NCBI RefSeq assembly: GCF_025938155.1
Contig: NZ_JAPCZG010000005.1
Coordinates: 186,001 to 250,000, forward strand
Direction of reading: 5' to 3'
Length of the DNA: 64,000 nucleotides
Source of the DNA: Novosphingobium sp. KCTC 2891
GTDB lineage: Bacteria > Pseudomonadota > Alphaproteobacteria > Sphingomonadales > Sphingomonadaceae
Shown: piece by piece, positions 18,484 through 26,875 of the stretch
Layout: each line of letters starts with the position of its first letter
How positions within the stretch are numbered: the first letter of the stretch is position 1
The notes under the pieces: model-generated
What the model was told of the DNA's origin: nothing
What the model saw: only the letters and a program-made list of their open reading frames with translations
Databases searched by the model: none
Position numbers and translations under genes: made by a program

Positions 18484-18676
18484 GACTGCGCAGCGCCTGC
18501 TCGGCGGCGGGTTCCAGTCCCGTTGCGCCCGCCCGGGCCAGCGCGGCGATCATCGCGGGGTTCCAGAACGTGCGGATGTGCGAGGCGACGGCGGCAGCCG
18601 GGTCTGCCTGCTCCGCAAGATTGCGCGCAATCTGGTTGGCCATGTAGGCCAGTTTTTCAGGCGTGTGGCTGCTCAT
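18464..18676 (-). CDS. fdsD: NAD-dependent formate dehydrogenase delta subunit
   Basis: A small (70 aa) soluble subunit of Fds-type formate dehydrogenase needed for assembly and stability of the complex. It has the family pattern KLAYMANQIARNL near the start and HIRTFWNPAM in the middle. It overlaps fdsA by 4 bp (ATGA) and fdhD by 20 bp, the standard order fdsA-fdsD with fdhD moved to the end. Confidence 0.93.
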   Translation of the reverse strand: MSSHTPEKLAYMANQIARNLAEQADPAAAVASHIRTFWNPAMIAALARAGATGLEPAAEQALRSLAPDAG

Positions 18677-21516
18677 TCGGCGGGCTCGCGAGTGATGCGG
18701 CGGGCGCGGTGCGACAGGGCGTCATAGTCCTGCTGCCAGGCGCTGGGGCCGTTGGAAGGGGCGACCTGCACCGCGGTAACCTTGTATTCCGGGCAGTTGG
18801 TGGCCCAGTCGGAATAGTCGGTGGTGACGACGTTCGCCTGCGTTTCGGGATGGTGGAACGTGGTATAGACGACACCGGGGGCGACCCGGTCCGTCACCAG
18901 CGCGCGCAACGTGGTCTCGCCCGAACGACTGGCGAGTTTCACCCAGTCGCCCGAGGAAATACCCCGGTTCTCGGCATCGGCGGGATGGATTTCGAGCCGG
19001 TCTTCCTCATGCCAGACGACATTCGCGGTGCGACGCGTCTGCGCGCCGACGTTGTACTGGCTGAGGATGCGCCCGGTGGTGAGCAGCAGCGGAAAACGCG
19101 GGCCGGTGCGTTCGTCGGTCGGCACGTATTCGGTGACGACGAACTTGCCCTTGCCGCGGACGAAGCCATCGATGTGCATCACCGGCGTGCCGTGGGGCGC
19201 GGCATCGTTCACCGGCCATTGCAGCGAGCCTTCGGCCTCCAGCCGCGCATGGCTGACCCCGGCGAACGTGGGGGTCAGCCGCGCGATTTCGTCCATGATC
19301 TCGCGCGGGTGGGCATAGTTCCAGTCCAGCCCCATGGCGCGGGCGAGTTCCTGCGTGACCTGCCAGTCCTCGTAGCCGTTCAGTGGTTCCATCACCTTGC
19401 GCACCAGCTGGATGCGGCGCTCGGCATTGGTGAACGTGCCGTTCTTTTCGAGGAAGGTCGAGCCGGGCAGGAACACATGGGCGTAATTGGCCGTCTCGTT
19501 GAGGAACAGATCGTGGACGATCACGCATTCCATCGCGGCCAGCCCGGCGGCGACGTGCCGGGTATCGGGGTCGGACTGCAGAATGTCCTCGCCCTGGATA
19601 TAGATCGCCTTGAACGTGCCGTCGGTGGCGGCATCGAGCATATTGGGGATGCGCAGGCCCGGCTCGGGATCGATCGCCACGCCCCATTCGCCTTCGAACA
19701 GCGCGCGCACGCCCGCGTCCGACACGTGGCGATAGCCCGAAAGTTCGTGCGGGAAGCTGCCCATGTCGCAAGCGCCCTGCACGTTGTTCTGGCCGCGCAG
19801 CGGGTTCACGCCAACGCCCGGGCGGCCGATGTTGCCGGTCGCCATCGCAAGGTTGGCGATGGCCATGACGGTGGATGACCCTTGCGAATGCTCGGTCACG
19901 CCCAGGCCGTAGTAAATCGCGCCATTGCCCCCGGTGGCATAGAGCCGCGCGGCGGCACGAAGCTCCGCCGGATCGACGCCGGTGACGGGCGCGAGAAATT
20001 CGGGGCTGTGCCGCGTCTCCGAGACGAAATCGGCCCAATGGGCATATTCGTCGGCATCGCAGCGTTCGCGGATGAAAGCCTGATCCGCCAGCCCTTCGGT
20101 GACGATGACGTGGGCCATCGCGGTCAGCACCGCCACGTTGGTGCCGGGACGCAGCGGCAGGTGATGGGTCGCGGCGTTGTGCGGGCTGCGCACAAGGTCG
20201 ATCCGGCGCGGGTCGATCACGATGAGCTTCGCGCCCTGGCGCAGGCGGCGCTTCATGCGGCTGGCGAAGACCGGGTGTCCATCGGTGGGGTTGGCCCCGA
20301 TCACGAGGATCACGTCCGCCTGCTCGACGCTGTCGAAATCCTGCGTGCCGGCGCTCGTGCCGAAAGTGGTCTTGAGGCCGTAGCCGGTGGGCGAGTGACA
20401 AACGCGGGCGCAGGTATCCACGTTGTTGTTGTGGAAGCCGGCGCGGACCAGCTTCTGGACGAGGAAAGTCTCCTCGTTGGTGCAGCGGCTGGAGGTGATG
20501 CCGCCCAGCGCCATGCGGCCGTATCTGGCGGCGATGCGCTTCAGCTCGGCCGCGGTGTGGGCAAGCGCTTCTTCCCAGCTGACCTCGCGCCAGGGTTGGT
20601 CGATGCTCTCGCGGATCATCGGCGAAAGCACGCGGTCCTGATGCTGGGCATAACCCCAGGCGAAGCGGCCCTTGACGCAGGAGTGCCCGTGGTTCGCCTT
20701 GCCGTCCTTCCACGGCACCATGCGGACGAGCTGTTCGCCGCGCATCTCGGCGCGGAATGTGCAGCCGACGCCGCAATAGGCGCAGGTGGTGACGACGCTG
20801 CGTTCGGGCTTGCCGATCTCCTTGACCGACTTCTCCTGCAAGGTCGCGGTAGGGCAGGCCTGCACGCAGGCGCCGCACGAGACGCATTCCGATCCGAGGA
20901 AATCGTCCGAGGCCAGCCCGGCGGATACCTTGCTGGCAAAGCCCCGGCCCTGGATGGTCAGCGCCAGTGTGCCCTGCACTTCATCGCAGGCGCGCACGCA
21001 GCGCGAGCAGGCGATGCATTTCGACGGATCGAAATCGAAGTAGGGGTTGGAGCCGTCCACCGGCTGGCCGAGGTGGCTGGCACCATCGAAGCCATAGCGC
21101 ACATCGCGCAGGCCCACGGCGGCCGCCTGCTCCTGAAGCTCGCAATCGCCGTTCGCGCTGCACGTCAGGCAATCGAGCGGATGATCGGAAATGTAGAGCT
21201 CCATCACCCCGCGCCGCAGCGTTTGCAGGCGCGGGGTCTGGGTGTGGACCGCCATGCCTTCGGCAACGGGCGTGGTGCAGCTGGCGGGAGTGCCCCGCAT
21301 TCCGTCGATCTCGACCAGGCAGAGCCGGCACGAACCGAAAGCTTCGAGGCTGTCGGTCGCGCATAGCCTGGGGATGGAACCGCCGGCCAGCGCGGCGGCG
21401 CGCATCACGCTGGTGCCGGGCGGCACGGTGATGGAGCGGCCGTCTATCGCCAGCGTGACGGTGGCCGCGCCGATGGCCGCCGGCGTGCCCAGATCGGCTT
21501 GCGGTTCATAACCCAT
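18673..21516 (-). CDS. fdsA: NAD-dependent formate dehydrogenase alpha subunit (Mo-bis-MGD)
   Basis: Catalytic subunit: oxidises formate to CO2 at a molybdenum centre. The 947-residue protein has an N-terminal [2Fe-2S] domain (C52, C63, C66, C80), a His-Cys3 [4Fe-4S] site (H112, C116, C119, C125), two ferredoxin-type clusters (C167/170/173/177 and C211/214/217/221), and the [4Fe-4S] next to the cofactor (C245, C248, C252, C280). The active-site pair is C373-H374 in RVC373H374SPT, the cysteine (not selenocysteine) form. The C-terminal molybdopterin-dinucleotide domain spans about 820-940. It is cytoplasmic, with no Tat signal. Confidence 0.97.
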   Translation of the reverse strand: MGYEPQADLGTPAAIGAATVTLAIDGRSITVPPGTSVMRAAALAGGSIPRLCATDSLEAFGSCRLCLVEIDGMRGTPASCTTPVAEGMAVHTQTPRLQTLRRGVMELYISDHPLDCLTCSANGDCELQEQAAAVGLRDVRYGFDGASHLGQPVDGSNPYFDFDPSKCIACSRCVRACDEVQGTLALTIQGRGFASKVSAGLASDDFLGSECVSCGACVQACPTATLQEKSVKEIGKPERSVVTTCAYCGVGCTFRAEMRGEQLVRMVPWKDGKANHGHSCVKGRFAWGYAQHQDRVLSPMIRESIDQPWREVSWEEALAHTAAELKRIAARYGRMALGGITSSRCTNEETFLVQKLVRAGFHNNNVDTCARVCHSPTGYGLKTTFGTSAGTQDFDSVEQADVILVIGANPTDGHPVFASRMKRRLRQGAKLIVIDPRRIDLVRSPHNAATHHLPLRPGTNVAVLTAMAHVIVTEGLADQAFIRERCDADEYAHWADFVSETRHSPEFLAPVTGVDPAELRAAARLYATGGNGAIYYGLGVTEHSQGSSTVMAIANLAMATGNIGRPGVGVNPLRGQNNVQGACDMGSFPHELSGYRHVSDAGVRALFEGEWGVAIDPEPGLRIPNMLDAATDGTFKAIYIQGEDILQSDPDTRHVAAGLAAMECVIVHDLFLNETANYAHVFLPGSTFLEKNGTFTNAERRIQLVRKVMEPLNGYEDWQVTQELARAMGLDWNYAHPREIMDEIARLTPTFAGVSHARLEAEGSLQWPVNDAAPHGTPVMHIDGFVRGKGKFVVTEYVPTDERTGPRFPLLLTTGRILSQYNVGAQTRRTANVVWHEEDRLEIHPADAENRGISSGDWVKLASRSGETTLRALVTDRVAPGVVYTTFHHPETQANVVTTDYSDWATNCPEYKVTAVQVAPSNGPSAWQQDYDALSHRARRITREPAE

Positions 21517-22036
21517 CGCGGCGCTCCGCGGCAGCGAGGTCTTCGGGCGTGTTGATGTTGGCAGGGGGTGCGGTCAGCGTGACAGGCCGCGCGCCGATGG
21601 CTTCGGCAAAAGCGCGCATCGAATGGCGGCCCTCGCTTTCCAGCAGGGCATCGAGCGCCGCTGAGGCCGAGGCAGGCCACAGACCGATCACCGGCTGGTC
21701 CGCGCAATAGGCGGGCGCGGCGCCCAGTTCGGCCAGCGTCCCCTCGCCGATCCCCACACTGTCCACCGCACAGGTAAACACCGCGTCATATCCTGCATCC
21801 GCAGCGTGGTGGAGCGCGGCAGCGATGCCGCCCAGCGGTCCCATGTCGGCGCGGGGCCAATCGGGCAGCGTGGGCGCGGGCGCTTCCTCGCGCCCGACGA
21901 CGACCACCGCGTCGCACAGCGCGGACATCGTATCCACCGCACGTTCCAGCAGCGATTGCCCCGCAAGTTCGGCCAGCGCCTTGTCGCTGCCGAAACGGGT
22001 GGCGCGTCCGCCGGCGAGAATGGCACCGAGGATCAT
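21506..22036 (-). CDS. mobA: Molybdenum cofactor guanylyltransferase MobA
   Basis: Attaches GMP to molybdopterin to give the MGD cofactor that FdsA uses. The 176-residue protein starts ILAGGRATRFGSDKAL, the family nucleotide-binding motif, with later PLGGI and a C-terminal NINTPEDLAAAE. The start is the ATG at 22036, overlapping the fdsB stop by 4 bp; the 3' end overlaps fdsA by 11 bp. Its place between fdsB and fdsA ties cofactor maturation directly to enzyme synthesis. Confidence 0.93.
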   Translation of the reverse strand: MILGAILAGGRATRFGSDKALAELAGQSLLERAVDTMSALCDAVVVVGREEAPAPTLPDWPRADMGPLGGIAAALHHAADAGYDAVFTCAVDSVGIGEGTLAELGAAPAYCADQPVIGLWPASASAALDALLESEGRHSMRAFAEAIGARPVTLTAPPANINTPEDLAAAERRDGL

Positions 22037-23499
22037 GGCGTGGTCTCCGGGATGAGGCCAAAATGCTGGGGCCAGTGTTTCAGCGCGGAAAGAACGGGAT
22101 AGGGCGTGAAACCGCCCAATGCGCAGAGCGAGCCGAAGCGCATCGTCTCGCACAAGTCTTCGAGCAGAGCCGCATCGCCCGCGGTGGGCGCGGCGCGCAG
22201 CCGGTCGATCAGTTCGACGCCGCGCGTGGAGCCGATCCGGCACGGCGTGCATTTGCCGCAGCTTTCCGCCGCGCAGAAGGCCATGGCGAAGCGGGCCATA
22301 TCGCCCATGTCGACGCTGTCGTCGAACACCGTCAGCCCGGCATGGCCGATCAGGCCATCGGCGGCGGCGAAGCTCTCGTAGTCGATGGGGACGTGGAAAT
22401 CGGACGGCGGATGATAGGCACCGAGCGGACCGCCGACCTGCACCGCGCGGATCGGTCGGCCCGATGCGGTGCCGCCGCCGATGGCCTCCACCAGTTCGCC
22501 CAGCGTGAGGCCGAAGCCCGCCTCGAACAGGCCGCCGTGGCGGACATTGCCGGCAAGCTGGATCGGCATGGTCCCGCGCGAGCGGCCGAAGCCCACGGCG
22601 GCGTAGGCTTCCGCTCCCTGCGCGAGGATGAACGGCACGGCGGCCAGCGTCAGCACGTTGTTGACCGCGGTGGGCTGGCCGAACAGTCCTTCGATCGCGG
22701 GCAGCGGCGGCTTGGCGCGCACTTCGCCGCGCTTGCCCTCGATGCTGTTGAGCAGCGCGGTTTCCTCGCCGCAGACATAGGCGCCCGCGCCTACGCGCAC
22801 TTCGATCTCGAAGGGCGCGACCAGATCGGCGCTGGCGGCGATGGCGGCGTGCATCTTCGCGATGGCGTGCGGATATTCGCTGCGAATGTAGACGAAGGCC
22901 TTCTGCGCGCCGATGGCCAGCCCGGCGATGGCAAGCCCTTCGACCAGCATGAAGGGATCGCCCTCCATCACCATGCGGTCGGCGAAAGTGCCGCTGTCGC
23001 CCTCGTCGGCGTTGCAGACCACGTATTTTCGGTTGCCGAAGGCATTCGCCACGGTCTGCCACTTGATGCCGGTGGGGAAGCCCGCCCCGCCCCGGCCGCG
23101 CAGGCCCGATGCGGTGACACGCGCGATGATCTCGGCCGGGGACAGGCGCTCGGCGGCGCGCAGCCCGGCCCAGCCGCCGGCCGCGATGTAGTCGCCCATG
23201 TCGAGCGGGCGCGTCTTGCCCGCGCGGGCGAACGTGAAGCGCTGCTGCCGGGCGAGGAACGGGTGATCCTCGATGCAGCCGATGCCCTTGTCGCTGGTGC
23301 CGGCAAGGACGGCGGGCACGTCCTCCGGGGCGAGAGGACCAAAACCCTGCCCGGCTATGTCCGCCAAGGGTTCCAGCCAGTGCATTCCCCAGCTGGAGAC
23401 GCGCTCCACCGTGCAGCCGGCCGCTTCAAACGCAGCGGCGACTTCGTCCGCGCCGCACGCGATGGCGAGGCTATCGTCGCTGATGCGGACGGTGATCAC
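22033..23499 (-). CDS. fdsB: NAD-dependent formate dehydrogenase beta subunit (FMN, NuoF-like)
   Basis: Diaphorase subunit: takes electrons from FdsA to FMN and reduces NAD+. The GTG start at 23499 overlaps the fdsG stop (GTGA), giving 488 aa. Motifs are GRGGAGFPTGIKW (135-147, FMN), GAGAYVCGEETAL (237-249, NADH/FMN) and the [4Fe-4S] site C414-GK-C417-TP-C420 with C459. The N-terminal 60 residues are a Fds-type extension. Translation is coupled on both sides. Confidence 0.96.
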   Translation of the reverse strand: MITVRISDDSLAIACGADEVAAAFEAAGCTVERVSSWGMHWLEPLADIAGQGFGPLAPEDVPAVLAGTSDKGIGCIEDHPFLARQQRFTFARAGKTRPLDMGDYIAAGGWAGLRAAERLSPAEIIARVTASGLRGRGGAGFPTGIKWQTVANAFGNRKYVVCNADEGDSGTFADRMVMEGDPFMLVEGLAIAGLAIGAQKAFVYIRSEYPHAIAKMHAAIAASADLVAPFEIEVRVGAGAYVCGEETALLNSIEGKRGEVRAKPPLPAIEGLFGQPTAVNNVLTLAAVPFILAQGAEAYAAVGFGRSRGTMPIQLAGNVRHGGLFEAGFGLTLGELVEAIGGGTASGRPIRAVQVGGPLGAYHPPSDFHVPIDYESFAAADGLIGHAGLTVFDDSVDMGDMARFAMAFCAAESCGKCTPCRIGSTRGVELIDRLRAAPTAGDAALLEDLCETMRFGSLCALGGFTPYPVLSALKHWPQHFGLIPETTP

Positions 23500-23909
23500 G
23501 TCGCAGCCTCCACCAGTGCGGCGAGCTTCGCGGCATCGAGCCGGGCATGGGGGCGCCCGGCCGCCAGCGCGGCCGGACCGGCGCTGCACAGGCCGAGGCA
23601 ATAGACGGTTTCGATCCGGACCTGGTTCTGCGGCGGCAGCGCTGCAACCAACGCTTCGACGCCGCGCGCCTGGCAAGCTTCGGCACGGCAGAGCTTCACC
23701 ACCGGGCGCGGATCGGGCTGAGTGCGGAAATCGTGGTAGAAGCTGACAACGCCGTGAACTTCGGCACGGCTGAGATTCAGGCCGTGGGCGATGGTGCGGA
23801 TCGCCTCTTCGGAAACGTGACCCTGCGCCGCCTGCACATCATGGAGGATCGGCAGCAGCGGCCCTTCCCTGCCCGCGTGGGCGGCAACGATAGCGGCGAC
23901 CAGGTCCAT
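23496..23909 (-). CDS. fdsG: NAD-dependent formate dehydrogenase gamma subunit (NuoE-like, 2Fe-2S)
   Basis: Electron-transfer subunit with one thioredoxin-fold [2Fe-2S] cluster. The 137-residue protein, from the ATG at 23909 behind GAGAGGAACGTG, has the four ligands C74, C79, C104 and C108 (LCRAEAC and YCLGLC), plus the family segment HGVVSFYHDFR. The frame is open for 67 codons upstream, but those are unrelated to the family. It is the first fds gene; a 77-bp gap separates it from fghA. Confidence 0.95.
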   Translation of the reverse strand: MDLVAAIVAAHAGREGPLLPILHDVQAAQGHVSEEAIRTIAHGLNLSRAEVHGVVSFYHDFRTQPDPRPVVKLCRAEACQARGVEALVAALPPQNQVRIETVYCLGLCSAGPAALAAGRPHARLDAAKLAALVEAAT

Positions 23910-23986
23910 CACGTTCCTCTCCCCGTCATGATACGCCGCCCGCGCGGGAATGCCAGAGGTCAAGGCGCGGCGACCAAGCCTCGCGG

Positions 23987-24820
23987 TCAGGCCTTCAGCC
24001 GCGCCGCGTGCCAGCCGACATGCTCGGCCATGAAGGTGGAGATGAAGTAATAGGAATGATCGTAGCCCGGCTGCATCCGGATCGTGGCGGGCTGGCCCGC
24101 CTTCTCGCACGCGGCGGCAAGCAGGTGGGTCTTGAGCTGGCCTTCAAGGAAGCCGTCAGCCTCACCCTGATCGACCAGCAGGTCGGGCACGCGCGCGCCG
24201 TCCTCGATCAGCGCGCAGGCATCGTAGGCGCGCCACGTGGTCTTGTCCGGGCCAAGATATCCGCCGAGTGCCTTCTCGCCCCACGGACAATTCAGCGGGC
24301 TGACAATCGGCGAAAACGCGCTGACCGAGCGGAAGCGGTCCGGATTGCGCAAGGCCACGGTGAGCGCGCCGTGGCCGCCCATCGAATGGCCGGTGATGCC
24401 CTGCCGCGCCATGTCCGCGGGGAAATGCGCGGCGATCAGGTCGGGCAGTTCCTGCTCGACATAGCTGCGCATCCGGTAGTTCGCCGCCCACGGTGCCTGC
24501 ACGGCATCGACGTAGAAACCCGCACCCTTGCCGAAATCGTAGGCCTCGTCGTCGGGCAGGTCATCGCCGCGCGGGCTTGTGTCGGGCGCGACGAAGATCA
24601 CGCCGTGTTCGGCGCAGGCGGCGCGGTATTCGCCCTTTTCGGTGACGTTGGCGTGGGTGCAGGTCAGCCCCGAAAGATACCACAGCACCGGCAGCTTCGT
24701 GCCCGGCGCATGATCGGGCACGAAGACCGAGAAGGTCATCGGCGTGCCCGTTGCGGCAGACTGGTGCCTGTGGACCGATTGCGTGCCGCCGTGGCTTCGG
24801 TTGGCGCTGACCTGCTCCAT
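23987..24820 (-). CDS. fghA: S-formylglutathione hydrolase
   Basis: Hydrolyses S-formylglutathione to formate and glutathione, the second step of glutathione-linked formaldehyde oxidation. The 277-residue esterase has the nucleophile S146 in GHS146MGGHG, the region LLVDQGEADGFL with the acid residue, and the catalytic histidine in GYDHSYYF near residue 255. It starts 5 bp after the frmA stop and precedes the fds genes, whose substrate is its product. Confidence 0.95.
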   Translation of the reverse strand: MEQVSANRSHGGTQSVHRHQSAATGTPMTFSVFVPDHAPGTKLPVLWYLSGLTCTHANVTEKGEYRAACAEHGVIFVAPDTSPRGDDLPDDEAYDFGKGAGFYVDAVQAPWAANYRMRSYVEQELPDLIAAHFPADMARQGITGHSMGGHGALTVALRNPDRFRSVSAFSPIVSPLNCPWGEKALGGYLGPDKTTWRAYDACALIEDGARVPDLLVDQGEADGFLEGQLKTHLLAAACEKAGQPATIRMQPGYDHSYYFISTFMAEHVGWHAARLKA

Positions 24821-24825
24821 GGGGA

Positions 24826-25938
24826 TCAGAACACCACGACCGAGCGGATCGACTTGCCCGCGTGCATCAGGTCGAAGGCCTTGTTGATGTCTTCAAGGCC
24901 CATGACGTGGGTGATCATCGGGTCGATCTCGATCTTGCCGGCCATGTACATGTCGACGATCTTGGGCACGTCGGTGCGGCCCTTGGCCCCGCCGAACGCG
25001 GTGCCGCGCCAGTTGCGCCCCGTCACCAGCTGGAACGGGCGGGTGCTGATTTCCTTGCCCGCCTCTGCCACGCCGATGATGATCGAGGTGCCCCAACCGC
25101 GGTGGCAGGCTTCCAGCGCGGTGCGCATCACTTCGGTATTGCCGGTGGCGTCGAAGGTATAGTCTGCCCCGCCGTCGGTCAGCGCGACCACTGCGGCGAC
25201 CACTTCCTCGCGGCTCATGCCCTTGGAATTGAGGAAATCGGTCATGCCGAACTTGCGGCCCCATTCCTCGCGGTCCGGGTTGATGTCCACGCCCACGATC
25301 CTGTTCGCGCCGGCGAGCCGCGCTCCCTGGATCACGTTCAGCCCGATGCCGCCGAGACCGAACACGACCACGTTGTCACCCACCTGGACCTTCGCGGTGT
25401 TGATGACCGCGCCCACGCCCGTGGTCACGCCGCAGCCGATATAGCAGCTGGTCTTGAACGGCGCGTCCTCGCGGATCTTGGCCACCGCGATTTCCGGCAG
25501 CACGGTGAAGTTCGAGAACGTGGAGCAGCCCATGTAGTGAAAGATGGTCTGGCCCTTGTAGGAAAAGCGGCTGGTGCCATCGGGCATCAGGCCCTGGCCC
25601 TGCGTGGCGCGGATCGCGGTGCACAGGTTGGTCTTGCCCGAAAGGCAGCTTTTGCACTGGCGGCATTCGGGGGTGTAGAGCGGGATGACGTGATCGCCGG
25701 GCTTCACGCTGGTGACGCCGGGACCGACTTCGCGCACGATCCCTGCGCCTTCATGGCCGAGGATCGAGGGGAAGATGCCTTCGCTGTCGAACCCGTCGAG
25801 CGTGTAGGCATCGGTGTGGCAGATGCCGGTGGCCATGATCTCGACCAGCACTTCGCCGGCCTTCGGGCCTTCGAGATCGACTTCGACGATCTCAAGCGGC
25901 TGCTTAGGGGCGAAAGCGACGGCGGCACGTGTCTTCAT
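24826..25938 (-). CDS. frmA: S-(hydroxymethyl)glutathione dehydrogenase (class III alcohol dehydrogenase)
   Basis: Oxidises the spontaneous formaldehyde-glutathione adduct to S-formylglutathione with NAD+. The 370-residue zinc enzyme has the catalytic zinc ligand C40 in GIC40HTDAYTLDG with H62-E63, the structural zinc cysteines C92, C95, C98 and C106, and the nucleotide motif GLGGIGLN. It is the first gene of the run frmA-fghA-fdsGB-mobA-fdsAD-fdhD, preceded by GGGAG before the ATG at 25938. Formaldehyde may come from demethylations or from oxygenolytic C-S cleavage elsewhere in the cell. Confidence 0.96.
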   Translation of the reverse strand: MKTRAAVAFAPKQPLEIVEVDLEGPKAGEVLVEIMATGICHTDAYTLDGFDSEGIFPSILGHEGAGIVREVGPGVTSVKPGDHVIPLYTPECRQCKSCLSGKTNLCTAIRATQGQGLMPDGTSRFSYKGQTIFHYMGCSTFSNFTVLPEIAVAKIREDAPFKTSCYIGCGVTTGVGAVINTAKVQVGDNVVVFGLGGIGLNVIQGARLAGANRIVGVDINPDREEWGRKFGMTDFLNSKGMSREEVVAAVVALTDGGADYTFDATGNTEVMRTALEACHRGWGTSIIIGVAEAGKEISTRPFQLVTGRNWRGTAFGGAKGRTDVPKIVDMYMAGKIEIDPMITHVMGLEDINKAFDLMHAGKSIRSVVVF

Positions 25939-25997
25939 GCGATGGGACTCCCGGCTGGATGCGGCGCGCTTAGCACCGTTTCCGCCGAGGAATAAAC

Positions 25998-26031
25998 GGC
26001 CCTGCGCGGCTGTCCACCACCGCGCAGGGCC
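25998..26031 (-). terminator. Probable intrinsic terminator after the SDR gene
   Basis: Perfect 12-bp stem GGCCCTGCGCGG (25998-26009) / CCGCGCAGGGCC (26020-26031) with a 10-nt loop. Read on the minus strand it follows the SDR stop (26044) and is followed by GTTTATT, a weak T-tract. It separates the SDR gene from frmA. Confidence 0.7.
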
Positions 26032-26043
26032 GGCACCTGGATC

Positions 26044-26802
26044 TTATTGAGCGGTCAGCCCGCCATCGACCGCGAATTCGCCGCCGGTGACATACTTCGA
26101 CGCCGGCGAGGCGAGGAAAGCGACCATTTCGGCGATGTCGTCGGGCTCGCCCATGCGGCCCATCGGGATCGAAGCATTGATCGCGTCGAACTGATCGGGA
26201 TTATCCTTGATCGCGACCTGCTGCATATCGGTCCAGATCACGCCGGGGTGCACGGAGTTCACCCGGATACCGTCGCGCGCGCATTCCATCGCCAGCGACT
26301 TGGAATAGAGACGCACGCCGCCCTTGCTGGCCGCATAGGCCGAAGCGCCGGGGATGCCGACAAGGCCCGCCACCGACGAGATGTTGACGATCGAGCCCTG
26401 CCCCTTCGCGCGCATCGCGGGAAGCACGGCACGGCAGCCGAGGTAGACGCTGGTCAGGTTGACGTCGATCTGGCGCTGCCACTCTGCGGGTTCGAGATCC
26501 TGCGTCCAGCGGAGCACGGCGATACCGGCGTTGTTGACGAGAATGTCGGGCGCACCGGTTTCAGCGGTGATGGTGGCGAGCACTTCGGCCCAGCCTTCGG
26601 CGCTGGTCACGTCCTGCCGCAGTGCACGGGCGGAGAGACCTTCGGCGACCAGTTCAGCCGCACGCTCGGCGGCGGCGGTTTCCGAAAGATCGGTAAGCCA
26701 GACCTTCGCGCCCAGCCGCGCAAGCTTGCGCGCAGTGGCGAAACCGAGGCCGGCGGCGGAAGCGGCACCCGTGACGAGGGCGACCTGTCCTTCAAGGTTC
26801 AT
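26044..26802 (-). CDS. Short-chain dehydrogenase/reductase
   Basis: The 252-residue classical SDR has a dinucleotide motif VTGAASAAGLGFA (9-21), a variant in which the usual TGxxxGxG glycines are partly replaced by alanine. NNAGIAV, the catalytic serine in NISSVAGLVG, and YAASK (Y-x3-K) are present; the C-terminus is VDGGLTAQ, typical of the family. It lies between two terminators, so it is probably its own unit downstream of the TonB receptor gene. The substrate is unknown. Confidence 0.88.
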   Translation of the reverse strand: MNLEGQVALVTGAASAAGLGFATARKLARLGAKVWLTDLSETAAAERAAELVAEGLSARALRQDVTSAEGWAEVLATITAETGAPDILVNNAGIAVLRWTQDLEPAEWQRQIDVNLTSVYLGCRAVLPAMRAKGQGSIVNISSVAGLVGIPGASAYAASKGGVRLYSKSLAMECARDGIRVNSVHPGVIWTDMQQVAIKDNPDQFDAINASIPMGRMGEPDDIAEMVAFLASPASKYVTGGEFAVDGGLTAQ

Positions 26803-26825
26803 GCTGCAAAGTCCCGTTCTGAAAC

Positions 26826-26861
26826 AAAAAAGCCCCCCGATGGACAGAGTCCACCGGGGGC
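26826..26861 (-). terminator. Intrinsic terminator of the TonB receptor gene
   Basis: On the minus strand a near-perfect 13-bp stem (GCCCCCGG-TGGAC / GTCCA-TCGGGGGGC, one extra G) with a 3-nt loop is followed by six T residues. It lies 14 bp after the receptor stop codon at 26876 and before the SDR start at 26802. Confidence 0.88.
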
Positions 26862-26875
26862 GAGGGAGGAACGGA

